Shown here: one piece after another, positions 1-6,735 of the stretch | Numbering within the stretch: the stretch's first letter is position 1 | How the letters are laid out: each line of letters starts with the position of its first letter | Origin: Deltaproteobacteria bacterium | GTDB lineage: Bacteria > Desulfobacterota > Deferrimicrobia > Deferrimicrobiales > Deferrimicrobiaceae | NCBI GenBank assembly: GCA_003105225.1 | Contig: PQAK01000070.1 | Location: forward strand, 1-22,785 | DNA length: 22,785 nucleotides | Direction: 5' to 3' | Position numbers and translations under genes: made by a program | Notes under the pieces: generated by a model | Databases searched by the model: none | What the model was told of the DNA's origin: nothing | Seen by the model: only the letters and a program-made list of their open reading frames with translations

Positions 1-90
1 AGAACGTCCCCTTTCGAAAAGTTTTCAGAACGTCCCCTACTGAAAGTTTTCAGAACGTCCCCAAACCGCACGAAAGTTTTCGGGGTGTCC
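1..90. repeat. Tandem G4/C4 short repeats (REP-like)
   Basis: The 11-mer AGAACGTCCCC occurs three times, at 1, 27 and 52, each followed within about 15-19 bases by GAAAGTTTTC or GAAAAGTTTTC. A last unit decays into GGGGTGTCC at 82-90. The period is 25-26 bp. Read on the minus strand, the unit is GGGGACGTTCT followed by GAAAACTTTC. The array is cut by the window edge. It resembles short intergenic repeats scattered through GC-rich deltaproteobacterial genomes, some associated with REP-type Y1 transposases; that link is inference, and no transposase is present here. Confidence 0.7.
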
Positions 91-156
91 TTTTTTGACG
101 GGTTTTATGGTACCTTTTCCCCGTTAATCTCGTGAGAATCACGGAGCGTATTGCAT

Positions 157-912
157 ATGAGTGGCCACAATAAATGGAGCTCGATCAAGCACAAGAAGGG
201 GAAGGCCGACGCCCAGCGCGGCAGGGCGTTCACCAAGATCACGCGGGAGCTCATCACCGCCGCCCGGATCGGCGGCGGCGACCCGGAGGGCAACGCGCGG
301 CTGAAAGCGGCGATCCTGGCCGCCAAGGCGGTCAACATGCCCAACGACAACATCCAGCGGGCGATCAAGAAGGGGACCGGCGACCTGGAAGGGGTCTCGT
401 ACGAGGAGTACATGTACGAGGGGTACGGCCCCAACGGCGTGGCGGTGCTGGTGAAGGTCCTCACCGACAACAAGAACCGCACGGTCGCCGACATCCGCCA
501 CATCTTCACGAAGTACAACGGCAACCTCGGCGAGACCGGCTGCGTCAACTGGATGTTCAGCAAGAAAGGATCCATCGCCGTCCCCAAGGAGGGCGTCGAC
601 GAAGAGAAGCTGATCGAGATCGCGCTGGAGCTGGGGGCCGACGACGTGGCCAATGACCCCGAGTCCCACGAGTACGAGGTCCAGTGCGAGCAGGAGGTCT
701 TCGAGGACATCAAGAAGGGGCTGCAGGAGAAGGGGATCAGGATCGGCACCGCGGAGGTGGCGATGGTCCCCCAGACCACGGTCCACCTGGAAGGGAAGGC
801 GGCGGAGCCGATGCTGCGCATGATGAACGCCCTCGAGGAGTCCGACGACGTCCAGAACGTCTGGGCCAACTTCGACATCTCCGACGAGGCGATGGAGGCG
901 TTCGGGGGATAG
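157..912 (+). CDS. yebC: YebC/TACO1-family protein
   Basis: This 251-aa protein is a full-length member of the YebC/PmpR/TACO1 family. The family was long annotated as transcriptional regulators; some members are now reported to help ribosomes through difficult (proline-rich) stretches. The diagnostic N-terminus MSGHNKWSSIKHKK is intact, followed by the conserved lysine-rich helix and the NMPNDNIQRAIKK motif. ATG 157 is chosen because it gives the family's normal first residue; an in-frame TTG lies two codons upstream at 151. A GGAG at 143-146 can serve as ribosome-binding site. It sits directly upstream of ruvC, the usual order, but the gap between them holds an inverted repeat. No convincing promoter could be picked out between the repeat array and the start. 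Confidence 0.97.
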   Translation: MSGHNKWSSIKHKKGKADAQRGRAFTKITRELITAARIGGGDPEGNARLKAAILAAKAVNMPNDNIQRAIKKGTGDLEGVSYEEYMYEGYGPNGVAVLVKVLTDNKNRTVADIRHIFTKYNGNLGETGCVNWMFSKKGSIAVPKEGVDEEKLIEIALELGADDVANDPESHEYEVQCEQEVFEDIKKGLQEKGIRIGTAEVAMVPQTTVHLEGKAAEPMLRMMNALEESDDVQNVWANFDISDEAMEAFGG

Positions 913-918
913 CTGCGC

Positions 919-973
919 GGGGGACACTCCTCAACGAACGACTCGAACAGGACAAGATCAGGAGATGTCCCCC
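919..973. repeat. Inverted repeat between yebC and ruvC
   Basis: GGGGGACACTCCT at 919-931 is matched by AGGAGATGTCCCCC at 960-973. The arms pair over 13 bp with one bulged A, around a 28-nt loop. There is no U-run after it, so it is not a classical terminator. The G4-run followed by GACA resembles REP-like elements with a GGGGACACTCCT end. It begins 6 bp after the yebC stop and ends 16 bp before the proposed ruvC start, so it fills most of the intergenic gap. Confidence 0.75.
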
Positions 974-989
974 TGAAAGGAATGCGCTC

Positions 990-1475
990 CTGAAAACCCG
1001 TCGCATTCTGGGGATCGACCCCGGCTCCCGCCGGACGGGATACGGCGTGGTCGACGTGAACGGCAACAACCTGTCACCCGTCGCCTGGGGCGTGATCCGC
1101 ACCGGCGAGCTCGACTCCTTCCCCGACCGGCTTCACCGGATCCACCAGGGGCTCACCGAAGTGATCCTCTCCCACCGGCCCACCGAGGCGGCCGTGGAGA
1201 ACGTCTTCCTCGCCAAGAACGCGGCGTCCGCACTCAAGCTGGGGCACGCCCGCGGCGCGGCGATCGTCACCTGCCGCGCGAACGATATCCCTGTCTACGA
1301 ATACAGCGCTCGCGAGATCAAGATGGCGGCCACCGGCTACGGCGCGGCGTCGAAGGAGCAGGTCGAGGGGATGGTGTGCCGGCTGCTGGGCATCCGCGAG
1401 CGGATTCCCCCCGACGCCTCCGATGCATTGGCGATGGCCTTTTGCCGGGCGGTGACGCGCCCTGTCGGTTCCTGA
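990..1475 (+). CDS. ruvC: Holliday junction resolvase RuvC
   Basis: RuvC is the endonuclease that cuts four-way DNA junctions together with RuvAB. The conserved opening ILGIDPGSRRTGYGVV is present, with the four acidic catalytic residues at D10, E70, D142 and D145 (numbering from the chosen start). There is no ATG, GTG or TTG in this frame between the yebC stop and the catalytic N-terminal strand. CTG 990 is proposed: it gives a normal N-terminus and a normal length of 161 aa, and it has GAAAGGAA (975-982) 7 bases upstream. ATT 1005 is a less likely alternative, and a sequencing error cannot be excluded. Two other genes separate ruvC from ruvAB, which is unusual. Confidence 0.9.
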   Translation: MKTRRILGIDPGSRRTGYGVVDVNGNNLSPVAWGVIRTGELDSFPDRLHRIHQGLTEVILSHRPTEAAVENVFLAKNAASALKLGHARGAAIVTCRANDIPVYEYSAREIKMAATGYGAASKEQVEGMVCRLLGIRERIPPDASDALAMAFCRAVTRPVGS

Positions 1476-1539
1476 AAAGCCGCAACGCCCCAAGGGGGAT
1501 TATCCTTCCGCCCCGAAGCAACCTTCATGGATAGGACGG

Positions 1540-1645
1540 GGGGTGGGACATTTATTTCCGGTGAACTCCCAACCTTGAATTTTCCATTGGTTTGAGCAGG
1601 CTCCAGGATCAACTTTCGTCCATCCATAAAAAAATGTCGCACCCC
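1540..1645. repeat. Long-loop inverted repeat, third G4-type family
   Basis: GGGGTGGGACATTTA at 1540-1554 mirrors TAAAAAAATGTCGCACCCC at 1627-1645. The arms differ by one internal mismatch and a small length difference in the A/T part. The 72-base centre is AT-richer than the surroundings. It lies in the 463-base gene-free stretch 1476-1938 between ruvC and the next gene; that stretch otherwise holds a sigma-54 promoter. It may be a mobile non-coding element like the repeats at 1-90 and 919-973, but nothing coding is inside it. Confidence 0.6.
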
Positions 1646-1840
1646 TTTTCGGGGATAAGGAACACCCGCCGGAGAGGATCCCGCTTCACGTCCTTCCCGT
1701 AGTCGTCTTGAAGGGCCGCATTTTCTTCCTGTGCAACTATCGGAAAATGAAATGTTTTCAAACGACATCGCAGTCTTGGGGGCAAGGCGTGGGGATGGAT
1801 ATCGGGAGATATGTTCTAACGAAAAAGGCCTCGCCCCGGT

Positions 1841-1857
1841 TTGGCTTCCATCTTGCT
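1841..1857 (+). promoter_or_regulatory. Sigma-54 (-24/-12) promoter
   Basis: TTGGCTTCCATCTTGCT has the invariant GG (1843-1844) and GC (1855-1856) exactly 10 bases apart, with a full TTGCT -12 element and a TTGGC -24 element. Transcription would start near 1867, giving a leader of about 70 bases before ATG 1939. A small palindrome, ATATC/GATAT, lies upstream at 1799-1812; it is too close to be a typical enhancer. Confidence 0.65.
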
Positions 1858-1938
1858 ACCTCCTCCTGCAACACCGGTTACTACAACGATATGTCTCAGG
1901 CAGCCAACAGGCACTCGAAATCACAGGAGTCAAGGACG

Positions 1939-3474
1939 ATGGGAGCGAAAAAGTTGCAGCGGGTGGCGCTGTTCCTGGTATTGGGGGTGATCGCGGTCCT
2001 GCCCGTTCGTGCGGCGGCCGACAATTTACTTTCATGGAAAAACCCGACCTTCTACAGTGACGGCACAAGCATCCCGCCATCCCTGCAGGCATCCATCGAA
2101 ACGAGGCTCTATTACTCCTACGACAACAGCGCATGGACCTTGTTCGCGACGGTTCCCAACGGAGGCACGAGCTGGAAGGGGCTGTTGCCGCTTGCCGAGA
2201 TCGTTCAAGGATTCTATGCGATCACATCGACGATACCCGGCCAGGGGATCGAAAGCACGATGGCCGGTTCGAACCAGTATCCTCCTCCTGTTGCAGAGGG
2301 CGATACGTTCACGGTTTCCCTCGGCAGCAGCAGGGATACCTATGTGAACCTCGGGAGATTTTCCCTTGAGACGTATTCGACGGCCTCCGTGATCCGGACG
2401 TATACCTGGCCTGCGCGGAACGTGGCGAACCGGGGATTCATCCAATGGGATCTGTCGCCCCTGCCTCCCGACATCACGGTCGTCAACGCCACCCTGGGAC
2501 TCTTCTACGCGGAAGAGTCCGGCGGAGGGGGGGATTCTCCCTATAAGGTGAGCGTGGCGAAGGTGACGGGTGTCGAACCCGTCCTCGACTTGGCCAACTG
2601 GAACACCTACGACGGCGTCACCCCGTGGTCGGCTGGCGGGGACGGAGGAAGGGCCAACCTTGCCGTGCCCGAGTCGTCCGCCCTTGTAAGCAAGACGCAT
2701 GGATGGGTGACGTGGGACGTAACGAAGATGGTGCAGGAGTGGATGGCTGCGCCGGAGACAAACCGCGGGATGGCGGTCGATGCCGATAATTCGGCGACCT
2801 CCGACAGCAACCGCTATTTCGCCTCCCGGGAATATCCCGACCTCTACCCGCGCCCGCAGCTGGTCGTTACGTACAAGAAAAATCCCAACGTTACCGTGGT
2901 CGTCGACAACTGCACGGACACCTTCGTGAATCTCGGGCGGTATGCCAACATCGTGTTCTCAGCGGAGCCCTTGATCGGGACATATACCTGGCCTGCGCGG
3001 AACGTGGCGAACCGGGGATTCATCCACTGGGATTTGTCGTCCCTGCCCTCCGACATCACGGTTACCAACGTCACCCTGGGGCTTTACTACGTTACCGAGG
3101 ACAATGGGGGCGGAGATAATACCTATAAGGTCAGCGTGGCGAAGGTGACGGGTGTCCGTCCCGTCCTCGACAGAAGCACCTGGAACACCTACGACGGCGT
3201 CACTCCGTGGTCGGGGGGTTGGGACGGAGGAGGTGCGAACCTCGCCGCGCCCGAGTCGTTTGTCCTTATCGGCAAGACGCACGGTTGGGCGGTTTGGGAC
3301 GTAACGAACATGGTGCAGGAATGGGTTGCGGCGCCGGCGACGAACCGCGGGATGGCGATCGATGCCGATGATACGGCGAACGCCGACAGCAACCGCTTTT
3401 TCGCTTCCCGGGAATATCCCGACCCCGACCTGCGGCCGCAGCTGGTCATCACCTACCAGCCTAACCGGCAGTAG
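1939..3474 (+). CDS. Exported protein with two DNRLRE/CBM96-type domains
   Basis: The predicted 511-aa protein has a signal peptide (residues 1-26: basic MGAKK, hydrophobic core, cut near VRAAA), so it is exported. Residues ~28-115 look like a beta-rich, FN3-like segment. Two consecutive ~194-aa domains follow (about 122-313 and 315-511). Each shows the pattern DTxVNLGR, YTWPARNVANRGFI, WDL, HGWxxWDVTxMVQEW and a closing RPQLVVTYK/RPQLVITY strand, typical of DNRLRE/CBM96-type surface domains often involved in carbohydrate binding. ATG 1939 is chosen because AGGAGT lies 8 bases upstream and the signal peptide begins there; the frame is open further upstream but that part has no export signal. 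Sigma-54 control is likely. No enzyme domain is seen, so binding or adhesion is an inference. Confidence 0.85.
   Translation: MGAKKLQRVALFLVLGVIAVLPVRAAADNLLSWKNPTFYSDGTSIPPSLQASIETRLYYSYDNSAWTLFATVPNGGTSWKGLLPLAEIVQGFYAITSTIPGQGIESTMAGSNQYPPPVAEGDTFTVSLGSSRDTYVNLGRFSLETYSTASVIRTYTWPARNVANRGFIQWDLSPLPPDITVVNATLGLFYAEESGGGGDSPYKVSVAKVTGVEPVLDLANWNTYDGVTPWSAGGDGGRANLAVPESSALVSKTHGWVTWDVTKMVQEWMAAPETNRGMAVDADNSATSDSNRYFASREYPDLYPRPQLVVTYKKNPNVTVVVDNCTDTFVNLGRYANIVFSAEPLIGTYTWPARNVANRGFIHWDLSSLPSDITVTNVTLGLYYVTEDNGGGDNTYKVSVAKVTGVRPVLDRSTWNTYDGVTPWSGGWDGGGANLAAPESFVLIGKTHGWAVWDVTNMVQEWVAAPATNRGMAIDADDTANADSNRFFASREYPDPDLRPQLVITYQPNRQ
2401..3026 (+). repeat. Near-identical internal duplication
   Basis: The 44 bases at 2401-2444 are repeated without a change at 2983-3026. 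Further shared blocks lie at the same 582-bp offset, for example the stretches encoding SVAKVTGV, WNTYDGVTPWS and FASREYPD. The two domains therefore arose by an in-frame duplication of about 194 codons that is recent or kept uniform by gene conversion. Confidence 0.85.
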
Positions 3475-3512
3475 CGCCGCGGGGCGATCCCCCGGGTTTT
3501 CCTTCATGCCGT

Positions 3513-3548
3513 AACGCGGGGGCCGGGTGAAGATCCGGCTCCCGCGTT
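3513..3548 (+). terminator. Strong GC hairpin after the exported-protein gene
   Basis: AACGCGGGGGCCGG (3513-3526) pairs with CCGGCTCCCGCGTT (3535-3548), a 14-bp stem with one G-T wobble and an 8-base loop, starting 38 bases after the stop codon. No U-tract follows, so it may be a weak or factor-assisted terminator or a transcript-stabilising stem. Confidence 0.5.
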
Positions 3549-3558
3549 CCATCCGGTC

Positions 3559-3643
3559 CCATCGATCGGGATCCATCGATCGGGAAATTCGTACGGAACC
3601 GCATCGCTCCCGGACGTGTCTGTAAAAAAGGGCACACCGTCCG
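3559..3643. repeat. Short tandem repeat and small imperfect hairpin
   Basis: CCATCGATCGGGA is present twice in tandem (3559-3571 and 3573-3585). A further imperfect hairpin, CGGACGTGT with ACACCGTCCG, spans 3611-3643 around a loop that contains AAAAAA. Function unknown; the hairpin might belong to the same class of intergenic repeats as those nearer the window start. Confidence 0.4.
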
Positions 3644-3713
3644 CTCCTCCCAGCCAAAATCGTAATCGCATCCCACGAAAGGCCCCGGGGCGGATTCTTT
3701 CAAGGAGGGGAGC

Positions 3714-4571
3714 ATGGACCACGCAACGTTCCGGACGCAATACAGGAAGTTCCGTATCCTGATCTCGAAATTCTTCAGTTACTGGTTTTTCGTCCTCTTC
3801 GCGACCGTCGGGACCGCCTTCGCGGTCCTCGAAAGGTTCACGCACGTGTTTCACGTCGAGAACCTCGAGCCGTTCCTGATCCTCATCCTGGTCTATGCGC
3901 TCCTGGTGTATGTCGTCACCGAACGGGCGAAGGTGCTGGACGATATCCACGACAGCATCAAAAGCTCGAAAGCCGTGGTCCATCCGACCCGAGAGTCGGT
4001 CTACACGAAGATTCCCCTCATCCTCGCGAAGGCGTCGGTCCGCGGCAAGGGAAGGAGGCGCATCTTCCACGCGGCGCTGCACGGCAATTCCGGCAGGCGG
4101 ATCGCCCGGCCCGTCCAGCCGGATCCGCTGTTCGAACTATTCGACAGCGAGATCGACAAATGCGTCGCCTCCGCGGGGACCGGCATGTGGAACGTCTTCG
4201 AGATCTATAACATCGCCGACGAGGATCGGCTGGACGGCGTACAGGAGCTGCTGGAGAAGCGAAAGGACGCCGAGGGGTACGAGGTGCGGGCATTCTCGCT
4301 GAACGACGGGCTTCCCCACCTCTCGCCGCTCATCATCGGGGAAGAGGACCTTCTCCTGGGCGTGGACGATCCCCGGTATTACCGGATGCGCGCGGCGACG
4401 CACCTCCAGGGACGCGATCATGTAAGGCTGGCGACCGAATATTTCTATTCCTTGTGGAACGACCCCCGCATCCGGGTGTTGAAGACGGAAACGAGCGTCG
4501 AATGGAAAGAGATCGAAGCGCTTCGCGCCAAATTGCGGGCGGTTGGCGGTCTGCGGGAGCAGGCCGGATGA
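3714..4571 (+). CDS. Two-TM membrane protein with possible PLD-like domain
   Basis: I do not recognise this 285-aa protein. It has two hydrophobic segments near the N-terminus (about residues 18-38 and 51-69), then a soluble domain of about 210 residues. The end of that domain (LLLGVDDPRYYRMRA followed by an amphipathic helix ending in YFYSLWND) resembles the second half of a phospholipase-D-like fold, but no HKD catalytic motif is visible, so a catalytically dead or merely similar fold is possible. ATG 3714 has a near-perfect AAGGAGG 5-6 bases upstream, so it is well translated if transcribed. It sits between ruvC and ruvA in a segment not normally there. The protein may sense or bind something at the inner membrane; that is a guess. 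Confidence 0.75.
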   Translation: MDHATFRTQYRKFRILISKFFSYWFFVLFATVGTAFAVLERFTHVFHVENLEPFLILILVYALLVYVVTERAKVLDDIHDSIKSSKAVVHPTRESVYTKIPLILAKASVRGKGRRRIFHAALHGNSGRRIARPVQPDPLFELFDSEIDKCVASAGTGMWNVFEIYNIADEDRLDGVQELLEKRKDAEGYEVRAFSLNDGLPHLSPLIIGEEDLLLGVDDPRYYRMRAATHLQGRDHVRLATEYFYSLWNDPRIRVLKTETSVEWKEIEALRAKLRAVGGLREQAG

Positions 4572-4644
4572 GACTGCCGGCATCGGATCCCGCGCGACCG
4601 CCGGCGGTCAAACGACGCCGGGGATCGTGGTATGATTCGGAATC

Positions 4645-5262
4645 ATGATGGACCACCTGCATGGACGCCTGGCCGGGGGGGGGAAGGATTTCGTGGTCGT
4701 GGAGTGCGCCGGGATCGGGTTCCGCGTCTACGTCTCCGCCGCCACCCGCAAGGATCTGCCCCCGGAAGGGGATACCTTCCTCCTCCGGACGCACCTGCAC
4801 TTCCGCGAAGGGGGAGCCGACCTGTACGGGTTCTCCTCGGAGACGGAGCGCGAGATCTTTCTCGCGACGATCGGCGTGAGCGGCGTGGGGCCGAAATCGG
4901 CGCTGTCGGTGCTGTCCGTGCTGGGGGTATCCGGTGTGCTCGCCGCCTGCGCCCGCGAGGACGCCGCCGTCTTCACGCAGGTGCCCGGCATCGGAAGGAA
5001 GCTGGCGCAGCGGATCGCCCTGGAGCTTCCGGACCGGCTGAAGAAGGTCGCGATCGAGCTGTCGCAGGCCGTCGGCATCGAGGGGGAGGCGCCCCCGTCG
5101 GCGCCGGAGGCTGAAGCCGCGCTGGCGCTTGTCGGGCTTGGATTTTCCCGCGCGGAAGCGCAGATCGCCGTTTCCAGGTCGCGCAAGGAGATCGGGGGAG
5201 ACCCTTCGGCGGAGGAACTGGTCCGCCGGGCGCTGAAGCAGCTGTCGCCCCCGAGGCGATAG
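4645..5262 (+). CDS. ruvA: Holliday junction DNA helicase subunit RuvA
   Basis: RuvA binds the four-way junction as a tetramer and loads the RuvB motor. The 205-aa length is normal. Domain order is as expected: an N-terminal OB fold (about 1-64), two helix-hairpin-helix motifs (IGVSGVGPKSA near 76 and VPGIGRKLAQRI near 113), a variable acidic/proline linker, and a C-terminal RuvB-binding three-helix domain (about 148-202) with the usual ALVGLGFSRAEA. ATG 4645 and ATG 4648 are both possible; only a weak GGAA precedes them. A TATGAT at 4631-4636 could be a -10 box, which would make the leader almost nil; no good -35 was seen. ruvB follows after 42 bp. Confidence 0.97.
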   Translation: MMDHLHGRLAGGGKDFVVVECAGIGFRVYVSAATRKDLPPEGDTFLLRTHLHFREGGADLYGFSSETEREIFLATIGVSGVGPKSALSVLSVLGVSGVLAACAREDAAVFTQVPGIGRKLAQRIALELPDRLKKVAIELSQAVGIEGEAPPSAPEAEAALALVGLGFSRAEAQIAVSRSRKEIGGDPSAEELVRRALKQLSPPRR

Positions 5263-5304
5263 CCCGGGCGCGGCAACGCCCAGGAAGGGCGCCGGAGAGA
5301 ACGA

Positions 5305-6333
5305 GTGGAAAAACGGATCGTGGACCCGATGGCCGGCGGCGAAGACGGGACGCTCGACCTGTCCCTGCGGCCGAAGACGCTCGCCGAATTCATCGGGCAG
5401 CGGCAGATCGTGTCGAACCTTCGGACCTTCGTCGATGCGGCAAGGAACCGCAAGGAGCCGTTGGACCACGTGCTCCTTTCGGGGCCTCCGGGTCTCGGGA
5501 AGACGACCCTGGCGCACATCATCGCCAACGAGATGGGGGTCGGGATCCGGACGACCTCGGGTCCCGCCATCGAGCGGAAGGGGGACATCGCCGCGATCCT
5601 GACCGCGCTGGAGCCGGGCGACGTGCTGTTCATCGACGAGATCCACCGCTTGAGCCGCGTCGTCGAGGAGCTCCTCTACTCCGCGATGGAGGATTTCGCC
5701 CTCGACATCATCCTGGGACAGGGGCCGTCCGCGAAGTCGATCCGGCTTTCCCTTCCTCCCTTCACCCTCGTGGGGGCGACGACGCGCACGGGCCTGTTGA
5801 CCTCGCCGCTGCGCGACCGGTTCGGCGTCTCCTTCCGGATGGAATTCTACCGGCCCGAGGAACTGGAGGAGGTGATCCGGAGGTCGGCAAGGACGCTGTC
5901 CATCCCCATCGACGAAGAGGGGGCGGGGGAGATCGCGCGCCGCTCGCGCGGGACCCCGCGCATCGCGAACCGGCTTCTGCGGCGGGTGCGGGACTTCGCG
6001 CAGGTGGAGGGGGACGGGCGGATCGACCGGAAGGTCGCCGACCACGCTCTCCTGCGGATGGAAGTGGACCGGGAGGGGCTCGACGTGATGGACCGGAAGA
6101 TCCTCCGCGTGATCCTCGAGAAGTTCCAGGGGGGGCCGGTCGGCGTGGAGACGATCTCCGCCTCGGTCAGCGAGGAGCGGGACACGATCGAGGACGTCTA
6201 CGAGCCGTTCCTGATCCAGCGGGGGTTCCTGAAGCGGACCCCGCGCGGACGTGTCGCCACGCCGGCCGCCTTCCGCCACCTGGGAATCGCCGCTCCTAAG
6301 GCTGCGGTGCAGGATCGGCTGTTCGGGGAGTAG
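5305..6333 (+). CDS. ruvB: Holliday junction ATP-dependent helicase RuvB
   Basis: RuvB is the AAA+ ring motor that drives branch migration with RuvA. The 342-aa protein has the Walker A motif GPPGLGKTTL (from residue 60), Walker B FIDEIH (around 109-114), sensor 1 GATTRTG, the arginine-finger segment PLRDRFG, and a C-terminal winged helix with the RGFLKRTPRGR signature. It starts with GTG at 5305, with GGAGAG about 7 bases upstream. It lies 42 bp after ruvA and 21 bp before a DUF2905 gene, so the three are probably cotranscribed. All key residues are intact. Confidence 0.98.
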   Translation: MEKRIVDPMAGGEDGTLDLSLRPKTLAEFIGQRQIVSNLRTFVDAARNRKEPLDHVLLSGPPGLGKTTLAHIIANEMGVGIRTTSGPAIERKGDIAAILTALEPGDVLFIDEIHRLSRVVEELLYSAMEDFALDIILGQGPSAKSIRLSLPPFTLVGATTRTGLLTSPLRDRFGVSFRMEFYRPEELEEVIRRSARTLSIPIDEEGAGEIARRSRGTPRIANRLLRRVRDFAQVEGDGRIDRKVADHALLRMEVDREGLDVMDRKILRVILEKFQGGPVGVETISASVSEERDTIEDVYEPFLIQRGFLKRTPRGRVATPAAFRHLGIAAPKAAVQDRLFGE

Positions 6334-6354
6334 GAGAAGGGGCAATCGAAGGCG

Positions 6355-6567
6355 ATGGCTCCCCTGGGAAAGATCCTGATCGTTCTGGGACTGGTTCTCG
6401 TCGGGGCGGGCATGCTTTTCCTGCTCTCCGACAAGATCCCCTGGCTGGGGCGGCTGCCGGGAGACATCACCATCAAGCGGGACAATTTCACGTTCTTCTT
6501 CCCCCTCGCCACCTGCATCCTGATCAGCATTCTCATCTCGCTCATCCTGTGGTTCTTCCGGAAGTAG
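6355..6567 (+). CDS. DUF2905 small membrane protein
   Basis: This 70-aa protein matches the DUF2905 family: a first TM helix (about 5-24), the conserved link LGRLPGDITIKRDNFTFFFPLAT, and a second TM helix (about 48-67). Its role is unknown in all species I am aware of. The gene follows ruvB by 21 bp in the same direction and is likely the last gene of the ruvAB transcript. The position next to ruvB recurs in several bacterial groups, but no functional link to recombination is established. Confidence 0.9.
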   Translation: MAPLGKILIVLGLVLVGAGMLFLLSDKIPWLGRLPGDITIKRDNFTFFFPLATCILISILISLILWFFRK

Positions 6568-6600
6568 CCGGCCTGCTTCCTGTCGTCCTTCTTCCACAGG

Positions 6601-6622
6601 GGTGTTGCGATTTTGCAACACC
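6601..6622. promoter_or_regulatory. Perfect palindrome, probable enhancer site for lpxC
   Basis: GGTGTTGC and GCAACACC form perfect 8-bp arms around the 6-base centre GATTTT. The centre lies about 104 bp upstream of the transcription start predicted from the -24/-12 promoter at 6689-6705, the normal distance for a sigma-54 activator site. With no U-run it is a poor terminator. NtrX, encoded downstream, is the obvious candidate binder, but this is inference. Confidence 0.65.
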
Positions 6623-6688
6623 TGAATCCATCGCGTATCCACCATTCTCGTAACCTGCTGATAATCCTTAATTATCTAAATGAAAGGG

Positions 6689-6705
6689 TTGGTACGGGGA
6701 TTGCT
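6689..6705 (+). promoter_or_regulatory. Sigma-54 promoter of lpxC
   Basis: TTGGTACGGGGATTGCT matches the sigma-54 consensus closely: GG at 6691-6692 and GC at 6703-6704 are exactly 10 bases apart, with TTGG in the -24 block and TTGCT in the -12 block. The predicted start near 6716 leaves a leader of about 20 bases that contains the lpxC ribosome-binding site. Confidence 0.75.
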
Positions 6706-6735
6706 GTTCCACTGGCAGATCATCCGGAGGTCAAG

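Noticed and set aside
1..90. CRISPR array
   Set aside because: The repeated units are 11-26 bp with 14-19-base degenerate gaps that share sequence with each other, so there are no unique spacers, and no cas gene is present.
139..927. Long minus-strand open frame opposite yebC
   Set aside because: Mirrors yebC codon bias; yebC is complete with its family signature.
1708..1938. N-terminal extension of the exported protein to an earlier ATG
   Set aside because: It would place the sigma-54 promoter inside the gene and bury the signal peptide; ATG 1939 has the RBS.
3585..3713. Sigma-54 promoter before the 3714 gene (GGAACCGCATCGC)
   Set aside because: The GG-GC spacing is 9, not 10, and the flanking bases do not match.
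6601..6622. Palindrome read as a terminator for the ruvAB-DUF2905 transcript
   Set aside because: No U-tract follows, and its distance to a consensus -24/-12 promoter fits an enhancer better; a dual role is not excluded.
4333..6645. 770-codon open frame on the minus strand across ruvA-ruvB
   Set aside because: It is antisense to intact ruvAB and DUF2905; the translation is Arg/Pro/Asp-rich with no domain, the usual result of high GC3 in the sense gene.
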